Source of the DNA: Rhodobacter viridis
GTDB lineage: Bacteria; Pseudomonadota; Alphaproteobacteria; Rhodobacterales; Rhodobacteraceae
Assembly: GCF_003217355.1 (NCBI RefSeq)
Contig: NZ_QJTK01000014.1
Coordinates: 18,378 to 82,377 of the forward strand
DNA: 64,000 nucleotides
Direction: 5' to 3'
Positions 49,058 to 57,447 of this stretch are shown here, in pieces (position 1 is the stretch's first letter; each line of letters begins with the position of its first letter). Made by a program: the position numbers and the translations under genes. The notes under the pieces were generated by a model. The model was not told the origin of the DNA. It ran no database searches and worked only from the letters and a program-made list of their open reading frames with translations.

Positions 49058-50526
49058 GGTCGGCCAGGTCCTTCAAGGCAGGAGGCGTCGGAAAGAAGCG
49101 AAAGAGTGACGTCCGATCCGCGGGCAAAGCCCGTCGTCGGTGCGATCCGCGCCAGCACCGGCGCAGCAGGACAGGGCATCGCGGCGCCGGATCGCTGCAC
49201 CAGCAGCACGGGCAGCGCATCGGTCTGGGCGCGGAAAGGCGCGGTCATTTCCCAGTGGTTGCGCGGCCGTCCCTGCGGCGGCACCGCGCGCAGGGCAAGG
49301 CGGGTGTCGCGGCCGAACCAGGCAAGATCGGCAAGCAAATCCCGATCCGCGGCGACCAGCGTCGGCGCCCCGTGCGCGCGGGCAAGCGCAAGGACCTGCT
49401 CTGCCAGCGCCGCATGACCGAGATAGCGGGCAAAGACCTCGCGCCCGTCGGGCAAGCGCAACTCGGGCGCAAGAGCGCGGGCGGCGGGCACGGCCAGCGC
49501 CAGCGCCCCGCCCAGTGTCAGGGACACCGCCAGCAGCCGCGGCCGCGCGGCCAAGAGCGGTGCCGCCAGCAACGCGGCAGGCACAAGCGACAGCACCGCC
49601 CAATTCGCCAGCGCCTTGCCGCCAAAAGCCTGCAGGCTGACAATGGCAATCGGCACGACGGCAAGCGCGATCAGTCCGACCTCGGACCGGCGCGCCCCTG
49701 CGAGCACCGCAGCCGGAAACAGGATCGGCCCGAAAACCGCGAATTGAGACGCCAGAAAGCGCAGGGGCTCAAGCGGATCAAGCCCGCGCACCGGACCCGT
49801 GGCGGTATCGGACAGATGGCGGAAGGTGACGAATCCATGATCAAGCAGCCAGACCAGATGCGGCGCAAGCACGATGAGCGCGACCCCCGCCGCAAGCGCC
49901 AGATCGCCCCGGCCAATCCGCCAGCGCGGCGACAGCACCGCCGCCAAGGCCATGCCCAGAAGACCGTAAAGCATCGCATATTTGGCGAGCGCCCCAAGCG
50001 CCACCGCCAGCCCGAGAGCCGCGGCCTTCCCCGGCTGCGACCGTCCCTGCGCCCGCGCCTGCGCCAGATCGCATTGGGCGATCAAGGCCAGCGCGAAGGC
50101 CAGAAGCAGCGGCGTGTCGGTGGTCATCAGGGCCGAGCCCAGCGTCACCGCCGGGGCCGTGGCATAGCCAAGCGCCGCGACGGCCGCGACGCGCGAGGTC
50201 GCCAGACGCCGCCCCAGCGCGAAAATGGCCAGCGCCACAGCCAGATGCAGGAAGACCGCTGGCAGGCGCACAGTCGCAACGGACGCGCCGAAGACCGTGG
50301 TCACGGCGCCGATCAGCCAGCCGATCAGCGGCGGTTTCGAATAGGCCCCAAGGCTCGGCGCCTGCCCCCAGACCCAATATTGCGCCTCGTCGGTCGAAAG
50401 CTCGGTGGCGTCAAACAGCCCGAAGCCAAACCGCCACAGCGTCAGGGCGCCGATCAGCATCAGGGCCAGATGTGGCAGCGACACCGCCCGACGCGGCGAG
50501 CAGAGTGCTTCAACTCCGGTCGGCAC
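49054..50526 (-). CDS. ArnT/PMT-like glycosyltransferase, family 39/83
   Basis: A 490-residue polytopic GT-C enzyme. The first periplasmic loop carries the family's acidic motif in LFDATELSTDEAQYWVWGQ, followed by YSKPPLIGWLIG. About ten membrane segments and a soluble C-terminal domain follow. The GTG at 50526 lies 17 bases inside the upstream gene, and the end overlaps the PAP2 start (ATGA). Such enzymes transfer a sugar from a polyprenyl-phosphate carrier to lipid A or another acceptor. The upstream gene would make the carrier-linked sugar. Confidence 0.82.
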   Translation of the reverse strand: MPTGVEALCSPRRAVSLPHLALMLIGALTLWRFGFGLFDATELSTDEAQYWVWGQAPSLGAYSKPPLIGWLIGAVTTVFGASVATVRLPAVFLHLAVALAIFALGRRLATSRVAAVAALGYATAPAVTLGSALMTTDTPLLLAFALALIAQCDLAQARAQGRSQPGKAAALGLAVALGALAKYAMLYGLLGMALAAVLSPRWRIGRGDLALAAGVALIVLAPHLVWLLDHGFVTFRHLSDTATGPVRGLDPLEPLRFLASQFAVFGPILFPAAVLAGARRSEVGLIALAVVPIAIVSLQAFGGKALANWAVLSLVPAALLAAPLLAARPRLLAVSLTLGGALALAVPAARALAPELRLPDGREVFARYLGHAALAEQVLALARAHGAPTLVAADRDLLADLAWFGRDTRLALRAVPPQGRPRNHWEMTAPFRAQTDALPVLLVQRSGAAMPCPAAPVLARIAPTTGFARGSDVTLSLLSDASCLEGPGRP

Positions 50527-51319
50527 GGGGCAATTCCTGAGGCTGCGCCCTCTTGCGGCGCCGGATCAGCCAGGCCACGCCGATCAGATCGCTGATCCCC
50601 ACCAGCGCCCGCGCCAGATTGGTGTATTTCGACCGGCCATGCTGCCGCGGCGCGTGGCTGACATCGACATGGGCGACGCGCCAGCCATCGCGGGCAAAAA
50701 GCGCGGGCAGATAGCGGTGCATGTGATCGAAATAGGGCAGATCCAGATAGGCCGCGCGCCGAAAAGCCTTGAGGCCGCAGCCGGTGTCGCGCGTGGCATC
50801 GTGCAGGATCGCCTGCCGCAGCGTATTGGCAAAGCGCGAGGCCAGCCGTTTCGACAGCCCATCCTGCCGCCCCACCCGCTGCCCGGCGACCAGCCCGAGC
50901 TGCGGATCGCTCTCGGGGGCCAGCAGCGGGGCAAGAAGCTGCGGCAGGTTCTCGGGCGGGTTCTGGCCATCGCCGTCGAGCGTCGCGACCAGCGCGCCCC
51001 GTGCAGCCCGAACCCCGGAATGGACGGCCGCCGACTGCCCGGCCGAAATCGCATGGGCGATCACCCGCAGCTCGGGGATCTGCGCCGCCAGATCGAGCGC
51101 CACCGCCCGGGTGTCATCGGTCGAGCCATCGTCGACAAGCAGGATCTCGTGCGCACAAAGCCCGGTCAGCGCGGCGCGGATGCCCGCAACCAGCGGCGGC
51201 AGGTTCGGCGCCTCGTCATGCAGGGGAACCACGACCGAGACGACGGGCGCCGACACGGGTGCAGGACCGCGCGCCTCGGGCACCGGCATCGACAGGTTGA
51301 AATCGGTCGCAAGGTCCAT
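50510..51319 (-). CDS. Polyprenyl-phosphate glycosyltransferase (GT2, DPM1/ArnC-like)
   Basis: A 269-residue GT2 enzyme. Motifs are VVSVVVPLHDEAPNLPPLV, then LLVDDGSTDDT, the DGDGQNPPENLPQLL segment and RDTGCGLKAFRR. The hydrophobic C-terminal part is short (LVGISDLIGVAWLI). An ideal GGAGGGAG precedes the ATG. It heads the operon GT2, ArnT-like, PAP2. It would load a sugar onto undecaprenyl phosphate for the ArnT-like enzyme. An 11-base-period repeat lies just upstream. Confidence 0.85.
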   Translation of the reverse strand: MDLATDFNLSMPVPEARGPAPVSAPVVSVVVPLHDEAPNLPPLVAGIRAALTGLCAHEILLVDDGSTDDTRAVALDLAAQIPELRVIAHAISAGQSAAVHSGVRAARGALVATLDGDGQNPPENLPQLLAPLLAPESDPQLGLVAGQRVGRQDGLSKRLASRFANTLRQAILHDATRDTGCGLKAFRRAAYLDLPYFDHMHRYLPALFARDGWRVAHVDVSHAPRQHGRSKYTNLARALVGISDLIGVAWLIRRRKRAQPQELPRADRS

Positions 51320-51350
51320 CGTGATCTCCCTCCGGAGACCCGCTAGCAGG

Positions 51351-51384
51351 GCAATGTCACGGCAAGGTCACGTCTTTCTGACAG
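51351..51384 (-). promoter_or_regulatory. 11-bp direct repeats upstream of the GT2-ArnT-PAP2 operon
   Basis: On the minus strand CTGTCAGAAAG, ACGTGACCTTG and CCGTGACATTG follow one another, placing GTCA/GTGA/GTGA exactly 11 bases apart (complement TCAC at 51357 and 51368, TGAC at 51379). An 11-base period is typical of OmpR/PhoB-family regulators, and the first two units resemble a PHO box. It lies 32-65 bases before the start codon. Confidence 0.45.
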
Positions 51385-51414
51385 TTTGACGACAAGACGG
51401 CGACGGGTCAAGGA

Positions 51415-51969
51415 TCAGTAGATCGGCGGCGAAACGATCCAGATCACCACCGCGGGCGCGGTGCCGTCATTGCGCCAGGCATATTCGGTCTGCCCGAATT
51501 GAAAGCTGTCGCCGGGGGCGAGGTGAAACTCGGTCTCACCAAGGATCAGCGTCAGCGTGCCCGAGATCACGACGCCGCCATCTTCGGTCGGGCGCGCCTT
51601 GCGCGGCCCCTCGCTCGAGGCGCCGGGGGCGAAGACCGAGCGGATCATCTCGAACGAACCGCCCAAAGTGGGCGAGAGCAGTTCCTCGACCAGCCCGCTT
51701 TCGGTGGTGCCGATGGTCTGGCGATCGGCGGCGCGCAGCACCAGCCCCTGTTCCTCGGGCGCCCGGCCCGACGAGCGGAAAAAGAAGCTCAGCGTCACCT
51801 CGAGCCGTTCGGCGATCTGGCCGAGATCGCGCACCGAAGGCGTGGTCTGGCCGCGCTCGATATGGCTGAGCCAGCCGACCGAGCGCCCCACGGCGGCGGC
51901 CAGTTGCGCCAGGGTCATGCCCCGGGTCTTGCGCAGCGCGCGGATATCTTCGCCGACGTGATGGCCCAT
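51415..51969 (-). CDS. XRE-cupin transcriptional regulator
   Basis: A 184-residue regulator. The N-terminal HTH_3 domain is clear in DIRALRKTRGMTLAQLAAAVGRSVGWLSHIERGQTTPSVRDL, and the C-terminal cupin_2 sensor has PGDSFQFGQTEYAWRNDG. Homologues (PuuR-like) control polyamine or amino-acid catabolism. The ATG at 51969 has AAAGGACAG upstream. It is divergent from an FAD-dependent dehydrogenase gene, and the 183-base gap carries a strong palindromic operator, so it likely regulates that gene and itself. Confidence 0.88.
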   Translation of the reverse strand: MGHHVGEDIRALRKTRGMTLAQLAAAVGRSVGWLSHIERGQTTPSVRDLGQIAERLEVTLSFFFRSSGRAPEEQGLVLRAADRQTIGTTESGLVEELLSPTLGGSFEMIRSVFAPGASSEGPRKARPTEDGGVVISGTLTLILGETEFHLAPGDSFQFGQTEYAWRNDGTAPAVVIWIVSPPIY

Positions 51970-52040
51970 GAGCTGTCCTTTTTCGCGCGCCACCATGCGG
52001 GACACGGTTGAAAAGCTCAAGCCGGAACCGGGACGGATTT

Positions 52041-52095
52041 GGAATTTCCACCAACAATCTACACATAAATGAAATTTCTTGTTGAAATTTCATTT
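52041..52095. promoter_or_regulatory. Operator array between XRE-cupin regulator and dehydrogenase
   Basis: A perfect 12-bp inverted repeat, AAATGAAATTTC (52067-52078) and GAAATTTCATTT (52084-52095) with spacer TTGTT. It contains two copies of the self-palindromic GAAATTTC, 13 bases apart. A related GGAATTTCC is at 52041-52049. The sequence is strikingly AT-rich for this genome. Confidence 0.75.
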
Positions 52096-52152
52096 TGAAG
52101 ATGGATTTCTGAAGGCATCGTCGCCCCCTGCCCTTCAGAACCGGATGCCCCC

Positions 52153-54600
52153 ATGACCGAAATCCCCGCCAAAGCCCGCATCGTCATCATCGGAGGCGGC
52201 ATCTCCGGCTGCTCCGTCGCCTATCATCTGGCCCGGCTGGGCTGGACGGATATCGTGCTTCTGGAACGCAAGCAGCTGACCTCGGGCACGACCTGGCACG
52301 CTGCCGGGCTGATCGGTCAGCTGCGCGCCAGCCAGAACATGACGCGGCTGGCGAAATACTCGGCCGACCTTTACGCGAAGCTGGAAGCCGAGACCGGCCT
52401 TGCCACCGGCTTTCGGCAATGCGGCTCGATCACCGTCGCCCTGACCGGGGAACGGCGCGAAGAAATCCTGCGGCAGGCGGCGCTCGCCCGCGCCTTTGGC
52501 GTCGAGGTGAACGAGCTTTCGCCCGCAGAGGTGCTGGCGCGCTATCCGCATCTGAACATCGCCGATGTCGTGGCGGGGGTGCATCTGCCGGGCGACGGGC
52601 AGGCCGATCCGGGCAATATCGCCCTTGCGCTGGCCAAGGGGGCGCGCACGCGCGGGGCGAAGATCCTCGAACAGGTGAAGGTCACGCGGATCACCACGGC
52701 GGGTGGGAAGGTGACCGGGGTCGATTGGGAAGCGCAGGGCGACAAGGGCCATATCGCCTGCGATCTGGTGGTGAACTGCGGCGGCATGTGGGGCCGCGAT
52801 CTGGCGGCGCAGAACGATGTGACGCTGCCGCTGCATGCCTGCGAACATTTCTACATCGTCACCGAGAACATCCCCGGCCTTTCGCAGCTGCCGGTGCTGC
52901 GGGTGCCGGACGAATGCGCCTATTACAAGGAGGATGCGGGCAAGATCCTGCTTGGCGCCTTTGAGCCGAAGGCCAAGCCTTGGGGCATGGGCGGCATTCC
53001 CGAGGATTTCTGCTTCGATCAGCTGCCCGAAGATGTCGATCACTTTGAGCCGATCCTCGAAAAGGCGATCTCGCGGATGCCGATCCTGCAAAGCGCCGGG
53101 ATCCACACCTTCTTCAACGGCCCGGAAAGCTTCACGCCGGACGATCGCTACTATCTGGGCGAGGCGCCGAACCTGCGCGGCTATTGGGTGGCGGCGGGCT
53201 ACAACTCGATCGGCATCGTCTCGTCGGGGGGCGCGGGCATGGCGCTGGCGCAATGGATGCATGACGGCGAGGCGCCCTTCGATCTGTGGGAGGTCGATAT
53301 CCGCCGCGCCCAGCCGTTCCAGAAGAACCGCCGCTACCTGAAGGAACGGGTCAGCGAGACCCTCGGCCTGCTTTATGCCGACCACTTCCCCTATCGGCAG
53401 ATGGAAACGAGCCGGGGCGTCCGCCGCTCGCCGCTGCATGAACATCTGAAAGTGCGCGGCGCGGTCTTTGGCGAGGTCGCGGGCTGGGAGCGGGCGAACT
53501 GGTTCGCCACCCACGGGCAGGAGCGCGAATATCGCCTGAGCTGGAAGCGGCAGAACTGGTTTGCGAACCAATGCACCGAGCATATGGCGCTGCGCACCGG
53601 GGTCGGGCTGCTCGACATGTCGAGCTTCGGCAAGATCCGGGTCGAGGGGCGCGATGCGGCGGCCTTCCTGCAACGGCTCTGCGCCAATGATGTCGACGTG
53701 CCCGCGGGCCGCATCGTCTACACGCAGATGCTGAACGCGCACGGCGGCATCGAAAGCGACCTGACGGTGACACGGCTTTCGGAAACCGCCTTCTTCCTGG
53801 TCGTGCCGGGCGCGACGCTGCAACGCGATCTGGTCTGGCTGCGCAAGCATCTGGCGGATGCGTTCGTGACGATCACCGATGTCACCGCCGCCGAGGCCGT
53901 GCTGCCGCTGATGGGGCCGCGCGCCCGCGATCTGCTGCGCCTCGTCTCGCCCGATGATCTGTCGAATGCGGCGCATCCGTTCGGCACGGCGCGCGAGATC
54001 GAGATCGGCCTTGGCCTCGCCCGGGCGCATCGGGTGAGCTATGTGGGCGAGCTGGGCTGGGAGCTGTACGTCTCCGCCGATCAGGCCGCGCATGTGTTCG
54101 AAACCCTCGTCACGGCGGGGGCCGAGGTCGGGCTGAAGCTGTGCGGCCTGCATGCGATGGACAGCTGCCGGATCGAAAAGGCCTATCGCCACTTCGGCCA
54201 TGACATCACCGACGAGGATCATGTGCTTGAAGCCGGTCTCGGTTTCGCGGTGAAGACCGAGAAGGGCGATTTCATCGGCCGCGACTCGGTTCTGCGCAAG
54301 CGCGATAGCGGTCTGTCGCGCCGGATGGTGCAGTTCCGCCTGCGCGACCCGGAGCCGCTGCTGTTTCACAACGAACCGATCCTGCGCGATGGCAAGATCG
54401 TCGGCCAGCTGACCTCGGGCAATTATGGCCATGCCTTGGGCGGGGCGATCGGTCTGGGGTACGTCCCCTGCCGCCCCGACGAAACCGCGGCCGAGCTGCT
54501 GGCCTCGCAGTATACGATCGACGTGGCCGGGCGCATCTTTGACGCCGAGGCAAGCCTCGCGCCGCTTTACGACCCGCAATCGACCCGGGTTCGGGCCTGA
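52153..54600 (+). CDS. FAD-dependent dimethylglycine/sarcosine dehydrogenase-like protein
   Basis: An 815-residue two-part enzyme. Residues 9-380 form a DAO-type FAD domain (IVIIGGGISGCSVAYHLARLG; SGTTWHAAGLIGQLR, where His49 is the likely covalent FAD site). Residues 430-810 form a GcvT-like folate-binding domain with C-terminal barrel (AHRVSYVGELGWELYV; LTSGNYGHALGGAIGLGYV). It oxidatively demethylates N-methyl amino acids such as dimethylglycine or sarcosine, passing one-carbon units to tetrahydrofolate. The exact substrate is unknown. Monocistronic, with a hairpin downstream, and probably under the adjacent XRE-cupin regulator. Confidence 0.88.
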   Translation: MTEIPAKARIVIIGGGISGCSVAYHLARLGWTDIVLLERKQLTSGTTWHAAGLIGQLRASQNMTRLAKYSADLYAKLEAETGLATGFRQCGSITVALTGERREEILRQAALARAFGVEVNELSPAEVLARYPHLNIADVVAGVHLPGDGQADPGNIALALAKGARTRGAKILEQVKVTRITTAGGKVTGVDWEAQGDKGHIACDLVVNCGGMWGRDLAAQNDVTLPLHACEHFYIVTENIPGLSQLPVLRVPDECAYYKEDAGKILLGAFEPKAKPWGMGGIPEDFCFDQLPEDVDHFEPILEKAISRMPILQSAGIHTFFNGPESFTPDDRYYLGEAPNLRGYWVAAGYNSIGIVSSGGAGMALAQWMHDGEAPFDLWEVDIRRAQPFQKNRRYLKERVSETLGLLYADHFPYRQMETSRGVRRSPLHEHLKVRGAVFGEVAGWERANWFATHGQEREYRLSWKRQNWFANQCTEHMALRTGVGLLDMSSFGKIRVEGRDAAAFLQRLCANDVDVPAGRIVYTQMLNAHGGIESDLTVTRLSETAFFLVVPGATLQRDLVWLRKHLADAFVTITDVTAAEAVLPLMGPRARDLLRLVSPDDLSNAAHPFGTAREIEIGLGLARAHRVSYVGELGWELYVSADQAAHVFETLVTAGAEVGLKLCGLHAMDSCRIEKAYRHFGHDITDEDHVLEAGLGFAVKTEKGDFIGRDSVLRKRDSGLSRRMVQFRLRDPEPLLFHNEPILRDGKIVGQLTSGNYGHALGGAIGLGYVPCRPDETAAELLASQYTIDVAGRIFDAEASLAPLYDPQSTRVRA

Positions 54601-54614
54601 TCCCAAGCCGCCGC

Positions 54615-54636
54615 AAAGGGGGCAAATGCCCCCTTT
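54615..54636 (+). terminator. Hairpin after the dehydrogenase gene
   Basis: Perfect 9-bp stem AAAGGGGGC / GCCCCCTTT with loop AAAT, 15 bases past the stop. There is only a three-T tail, but the position fits a terminator. Confidence 0.55.
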
Positions 54637-54697
54637 CGCACGGAACCCCCTGCCGATCCCGCGCGTTGACCCGCTGTCATCTGCAAGGGAGAAACCG

Positions 54698-54835
54698 ATG
54701 CACAAGAGCGCAATCGTTCTGCTGGCCGTTCTGGCGCTGGGGGCTTGCGAAACCGTCAAGGGCGCGGGTCGTGACATGCAGGCCGCGGGCCATGCGGTGA
54801 CGAAGGAAGCGACCGAGACGCAAGGCGGGATGTGA
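54698..54835 (+). CDS. Entericidin-like small lipoprotein
   Basis: A 45-residue lipoprotein. The signal is MHKSAIVLLAVLALGAC, with lipobox LGAC and Cys17. The mature part ETVKGAGRDMQAAGHAVTKE matches the entericidin A/B pattern (C-x-T-xxGxGxDxxxxGxxI). AAGGGAG lies about 8 bases upstream of the ATG. Entericidins are small envelope lipoproteins of unclear, possibly toxin-antitoxin-like or membrane-stress role. A single gene here, not the tandem ecnAB pair. Confidence 0.85.
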   Translation: MHKSAIVLLAVLALGACETVKGAGRDMQAAGHAVTKEATETQGGM

Positions 54836-54869
54836 GCGGCGCAGCCCGGGCTTCGGCCTGGTCAGCCCC

Positions 54870-55631
54870 CTACACCAGCCCTTCGTCCGCGATGTTCAGC
54901 ACCACGCCGCAATGCTTGCAGTGCACCGCATCGGCGTCATGCAGCATCAACCCGCAGCTCGGGCATTTGTGGCGCACCTTCAGCGGCCGGAACAGCACCT
55001 GCGCCAGCCGCAAAAACAGCGTCACGCCAACGATCATCACCACGACCGAGATCATCCGCCCCGAGGTGCCCTTCAGCGTCACATCGCCAAAGCCCGTCGT
55101 CGTCAGCGTCGTCACGGTGAAGTAAAGCGCATCGGCGTAATGGCGGATATCCGGGTTGCGGCCCATCTGCGTCGCATAGATCAGCCCGGTCATCACGAAC
55201 AGGAACACCGCAAGGTTGATCGCGGCCAGAATCACCTCTTCATATTTGCGGAACAGCCGGAAATCCTGCCGCAGCCGCCCGAGCATCTGATAGGCATGCA
55301 AAAGCCGCAGCGTCCGCAAGACGCGCAGAAAGCCAAGCTCTGCCCCCAGCAGCGGCGCCAGAAACGACACCATCGCCACCACATCGGCCCAGGTCGAGAG
55401 CCGCCGCCAGAACGCGCCCTTGCGCTCCTCGACCGCGAACCGCGCGCCGAAATCGATCACGATCACCGCACCGATCGCCACATCGGCGACCAGAACCCAG
55501 GGCGCCGCGGGCAGGAACGAGGTCACGATCACGAAAACGATCGTCGCCAGATCGAACCCCAGCAGCGCATAGCGAAACCGCTGCGCCCGCTTCGAGCGCC
55601 CGTGATAGAGGTTGCGCAGATCTTTCAGCAT
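54870..55631 (-). CDS. Voltage-gated-type potassium channel with C-terminal zinc ribbon
   Basis: A 253-residue channel. It has six membrane segments with an S4-like Arg-rich helix (FLRVLRTLRLLHAYQMLGRLRQ). The pore has the selectivity filter TTLTTTGFGDV (GFG in place of GYG). The C-terminal cytoplasmic tail ends in CPSCGLMLHDADAVHCKHCG, a CxxC-CxxC zinc ribbon. The divergent gene is ettA, with 96 bases between starts. The ribbon may sense redox or zinc, or mediate assembly; this is inference. Confidence 0.85.
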   Translation of the reverse strand: MLKDLRNLYHGRSKRAQRFRYALLGFDLATIVFVIVTSFLPAAPWVLVADVAIGAVIVIDFGARFAVEERKGAFWRRLSTWADVVAMVSFLAPLLGAELGFLRVLRTLRLLHAYQMLGRLRQDFRLFRKYEEVILAAINLAVFLFVMTGLIYATQMGRNPDIRHYADALYFTVTTLTTTGFGDVTLKGTSGRMISVVVMIVGVTLFLRLAQVLFRPLKVRHKCPSCGLMLHDADAVHCKHCGVVLNIADEGLV

Positions 55632-55727
55632 AAGCTCTCCCCTGCAGGCCTGCGGCGGCTCACCCCTTCCCCAAAGGCCCCATTTCCCCTATCTAGCCAC
55701 AAACTTCCCTTTCCCAAGGTGCGCGCA

Positions 55728-57383
55728 ATGGCTTCCTATCAATATGTCTACCACATGGATGGCGTCTCGAAGACCTATCCCGGTGGCAAGAAATGCTTCG
55801 AAAACATCCGTCTGAACTTCCTGCCGGGCGTCAAGATCGGGGTCGTCGGCGTCAACGGCGCCGGTAAATCGACGCTTTTGCGCATCATGGCGGGCATCGA
55901 CAAGGATTTTCAGGGCGAGGCCTGGGCTGCCAAGGGCGCCAAGGTCGGCTACCTCTCGCAGGAGCCGCAACTCGACGAGTCGCTGAGCGTGCGCGAAAAC
56001 GTCATGCTCGGTGTCGCCGAAAAGACCGCCAAGATCGCCCGCTACAATGATCTGGCGATGAACTACAGCGACGAGACCGCCGAGGAGATGGCGCGCCTGC
56101 AAGACGAGATCGACGCCGAAAACCTCTGGGATCTCGACAGCCAGGTCGATATCGCGCTGGAAGCGCTGCGCTGCCCGCCCGATGATGCCAATGTCGCAAC
56201 GCTTTCGGGGGGCGAGCGCCGCCGCGTGGCGCTGTGCAAGCTGCTGCTTGAAGCGCCCGACATGCTGCTCTTGGACGAACCGACCAACCACCTTGACGCC
56301 GAAACCATCGCCTGGCTGCAAAAGCACCTGATCGACTACAAGGGCACGATCCTCTGCGTCACCCACGACCGTTACTTCCTTGACGACATCACCTCGTGGA
56401 TCCTTGAACTCGAGCGCGGCCGCGGCATCCCCTACGAGGGCAACTATTCGAGCTGGCTGGAACAGAAGGCCAAGCGGCTCGAACAGGAAGCCCGCGAGGA
56501 CAAGGCCAAGCAGAAGGTCATGGAGAAGGAACTGGAATGGATCCGCGCCGGCGCCAAGGCCCGGCAGGCGAAATCCAAGGCCCGGATCGCGGCTTACGAC
56601 AAGATGGCCGAGGAAGGCGTCAAGGAACGCGTCGGCAAGGCGCAGATCATCATTCCGAACGGCCCGCGCCTTGGCGGCAAGGTGATCGAGGTCACGGGCC
56701 TCAAGAAGCACATGGGCGACAAGCTTCTGATCGAGAACCTCAGCTTCTCGCTGCCGCCGGGCGGCATCATGGGGGTGATCGGTCCGAACGGCGCCGGGAA
56801 ATCGACGCTGATCAAGATGATCGTCGGCGCCGAGGAACCGGACGAGGGCACGATCGTCGTCGGCGACACGGTGAAGCTGGCCTATGTCGATCAGTCGCGC
56901 GATGCGCTGGATGCCGAGAAGAACGTCTGGGAGGAAATCTCGGGCGGGGCGGAGCTGATCCAGCTTGGCGATGCGACGGTGCCCAGCCGCAGCTATGTCG
57001 GTGCGTTCAACTTCAAGGGCGCGGACCAGCAGAAGAAGGTCGGCCAGCTCTCGGGCGGGGAACGCAACCGCGTTCACATGGCGAAACTGCTGAAATCGGG
57101 CGGCAACGTGCTGCTGCTTGACGAACCGACGAACGATCTGGACGTGGAAACCCTGCAGGCGCTGGAAGCGGCGATCGAGGATTTCGCGGGCTGCGCGGTG
57201 ATCATCTCGCACGACCGCTTCTTCCTCGACCGTCTGTGCACGCACATCCTGTCGTTCGAGGGCGACGCCCATGTGGAATTCTTCGAGGGCAACTTCGAGG
57301 ATTACGAAAACGACAAGATCCGCCGCCTGGGCCCGGATGCGGTCGAGCCGAAGCGGGTGAAATACAAGAAGTTCACGCGGTAA
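55728..57383 (+). CDS. ettA: Energy-dependent translational throttle protein EttA
   Basis: A 551-residue ABC-F protein with two ATPase domains. The first has Walker A VGVNGAGKSTLL near 40 and signature LSGGERRR, and the second has GPNGAGKSTLI near 350 and LSGGERNR. Between them is the P-site tRNA interaction arm (linker with KAKQKVMEKELEWIRAGAKAR). No membrane segments. It gates ribosomes entering the elongation cycle according to ATP/ADP. Full length. A hairpin follows, then a compositionally different gene. Confidence 0.96.
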   Translation: MASYQYVYHMDGVSKTYPGGKKCFENIRLNFLPGVKIGVVGVNGAGKSTLLRIMAGIDKDFQGEAWAAKGAKVGYLSQEPQLDESLSVRENVMLGVAEKTAKIARYNDLAMNYSDETAEEMARLQDEIDAENLWDLDSQVDIALEALRCPPDDANVATLSGGERRRVALCKLLLEAPDMLLLDEPTNHLDAETIAWLQKHLIDYKGTILCVTHDRYFLDDITSWILELERGRGIPYEGNYSSWLEQKAKRLEQEAREDKAKQKVMEKELEWIRAGAKARQAKSKARIAAYDKMAEEGVKERVGKAQIIIPNGPRLGGKVIEVTGLKKHMGDKLLIENLSFSLPPGGIMGVIGPNGAGKSTLIKMIVGAEEPDEGTIVVGDTVKLAYVDQSRDALDAEKNVWEEISGGAELIQLGDATVPSRSYVGAFNFKGADQQKKVGQLSGGERNRVHMAKLLKSGGNVLLLDEPTNDLDVETLQALEAAIEDFAGCAVIISHDRFFLDRLCTHILSFEGDAHVEFFEGNFEDYENDKIRRLGPDAVEPKRVKYKKFTR

Positions 57384-57399
57384 GACGTGTGTGAAGCAA

Positions 57400-57427
57400 T
57401 GATTGGCCAAGCGATCTTGGCCAATCA
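57400..57427 (+). terminator. Terminator of ettA
   Basis: An 11-bp perfect stem TGATTGGCCAA / TTGGCCAATCA (57400-57410, 57417-57427) with loop GCGATC, followed by ATTTCTTTG. It starts 17 bases past the ettA stop. Confidence 0.7.
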
Positions 57428-57447
57428 ATTTCTTTGAGGGAAATTCT

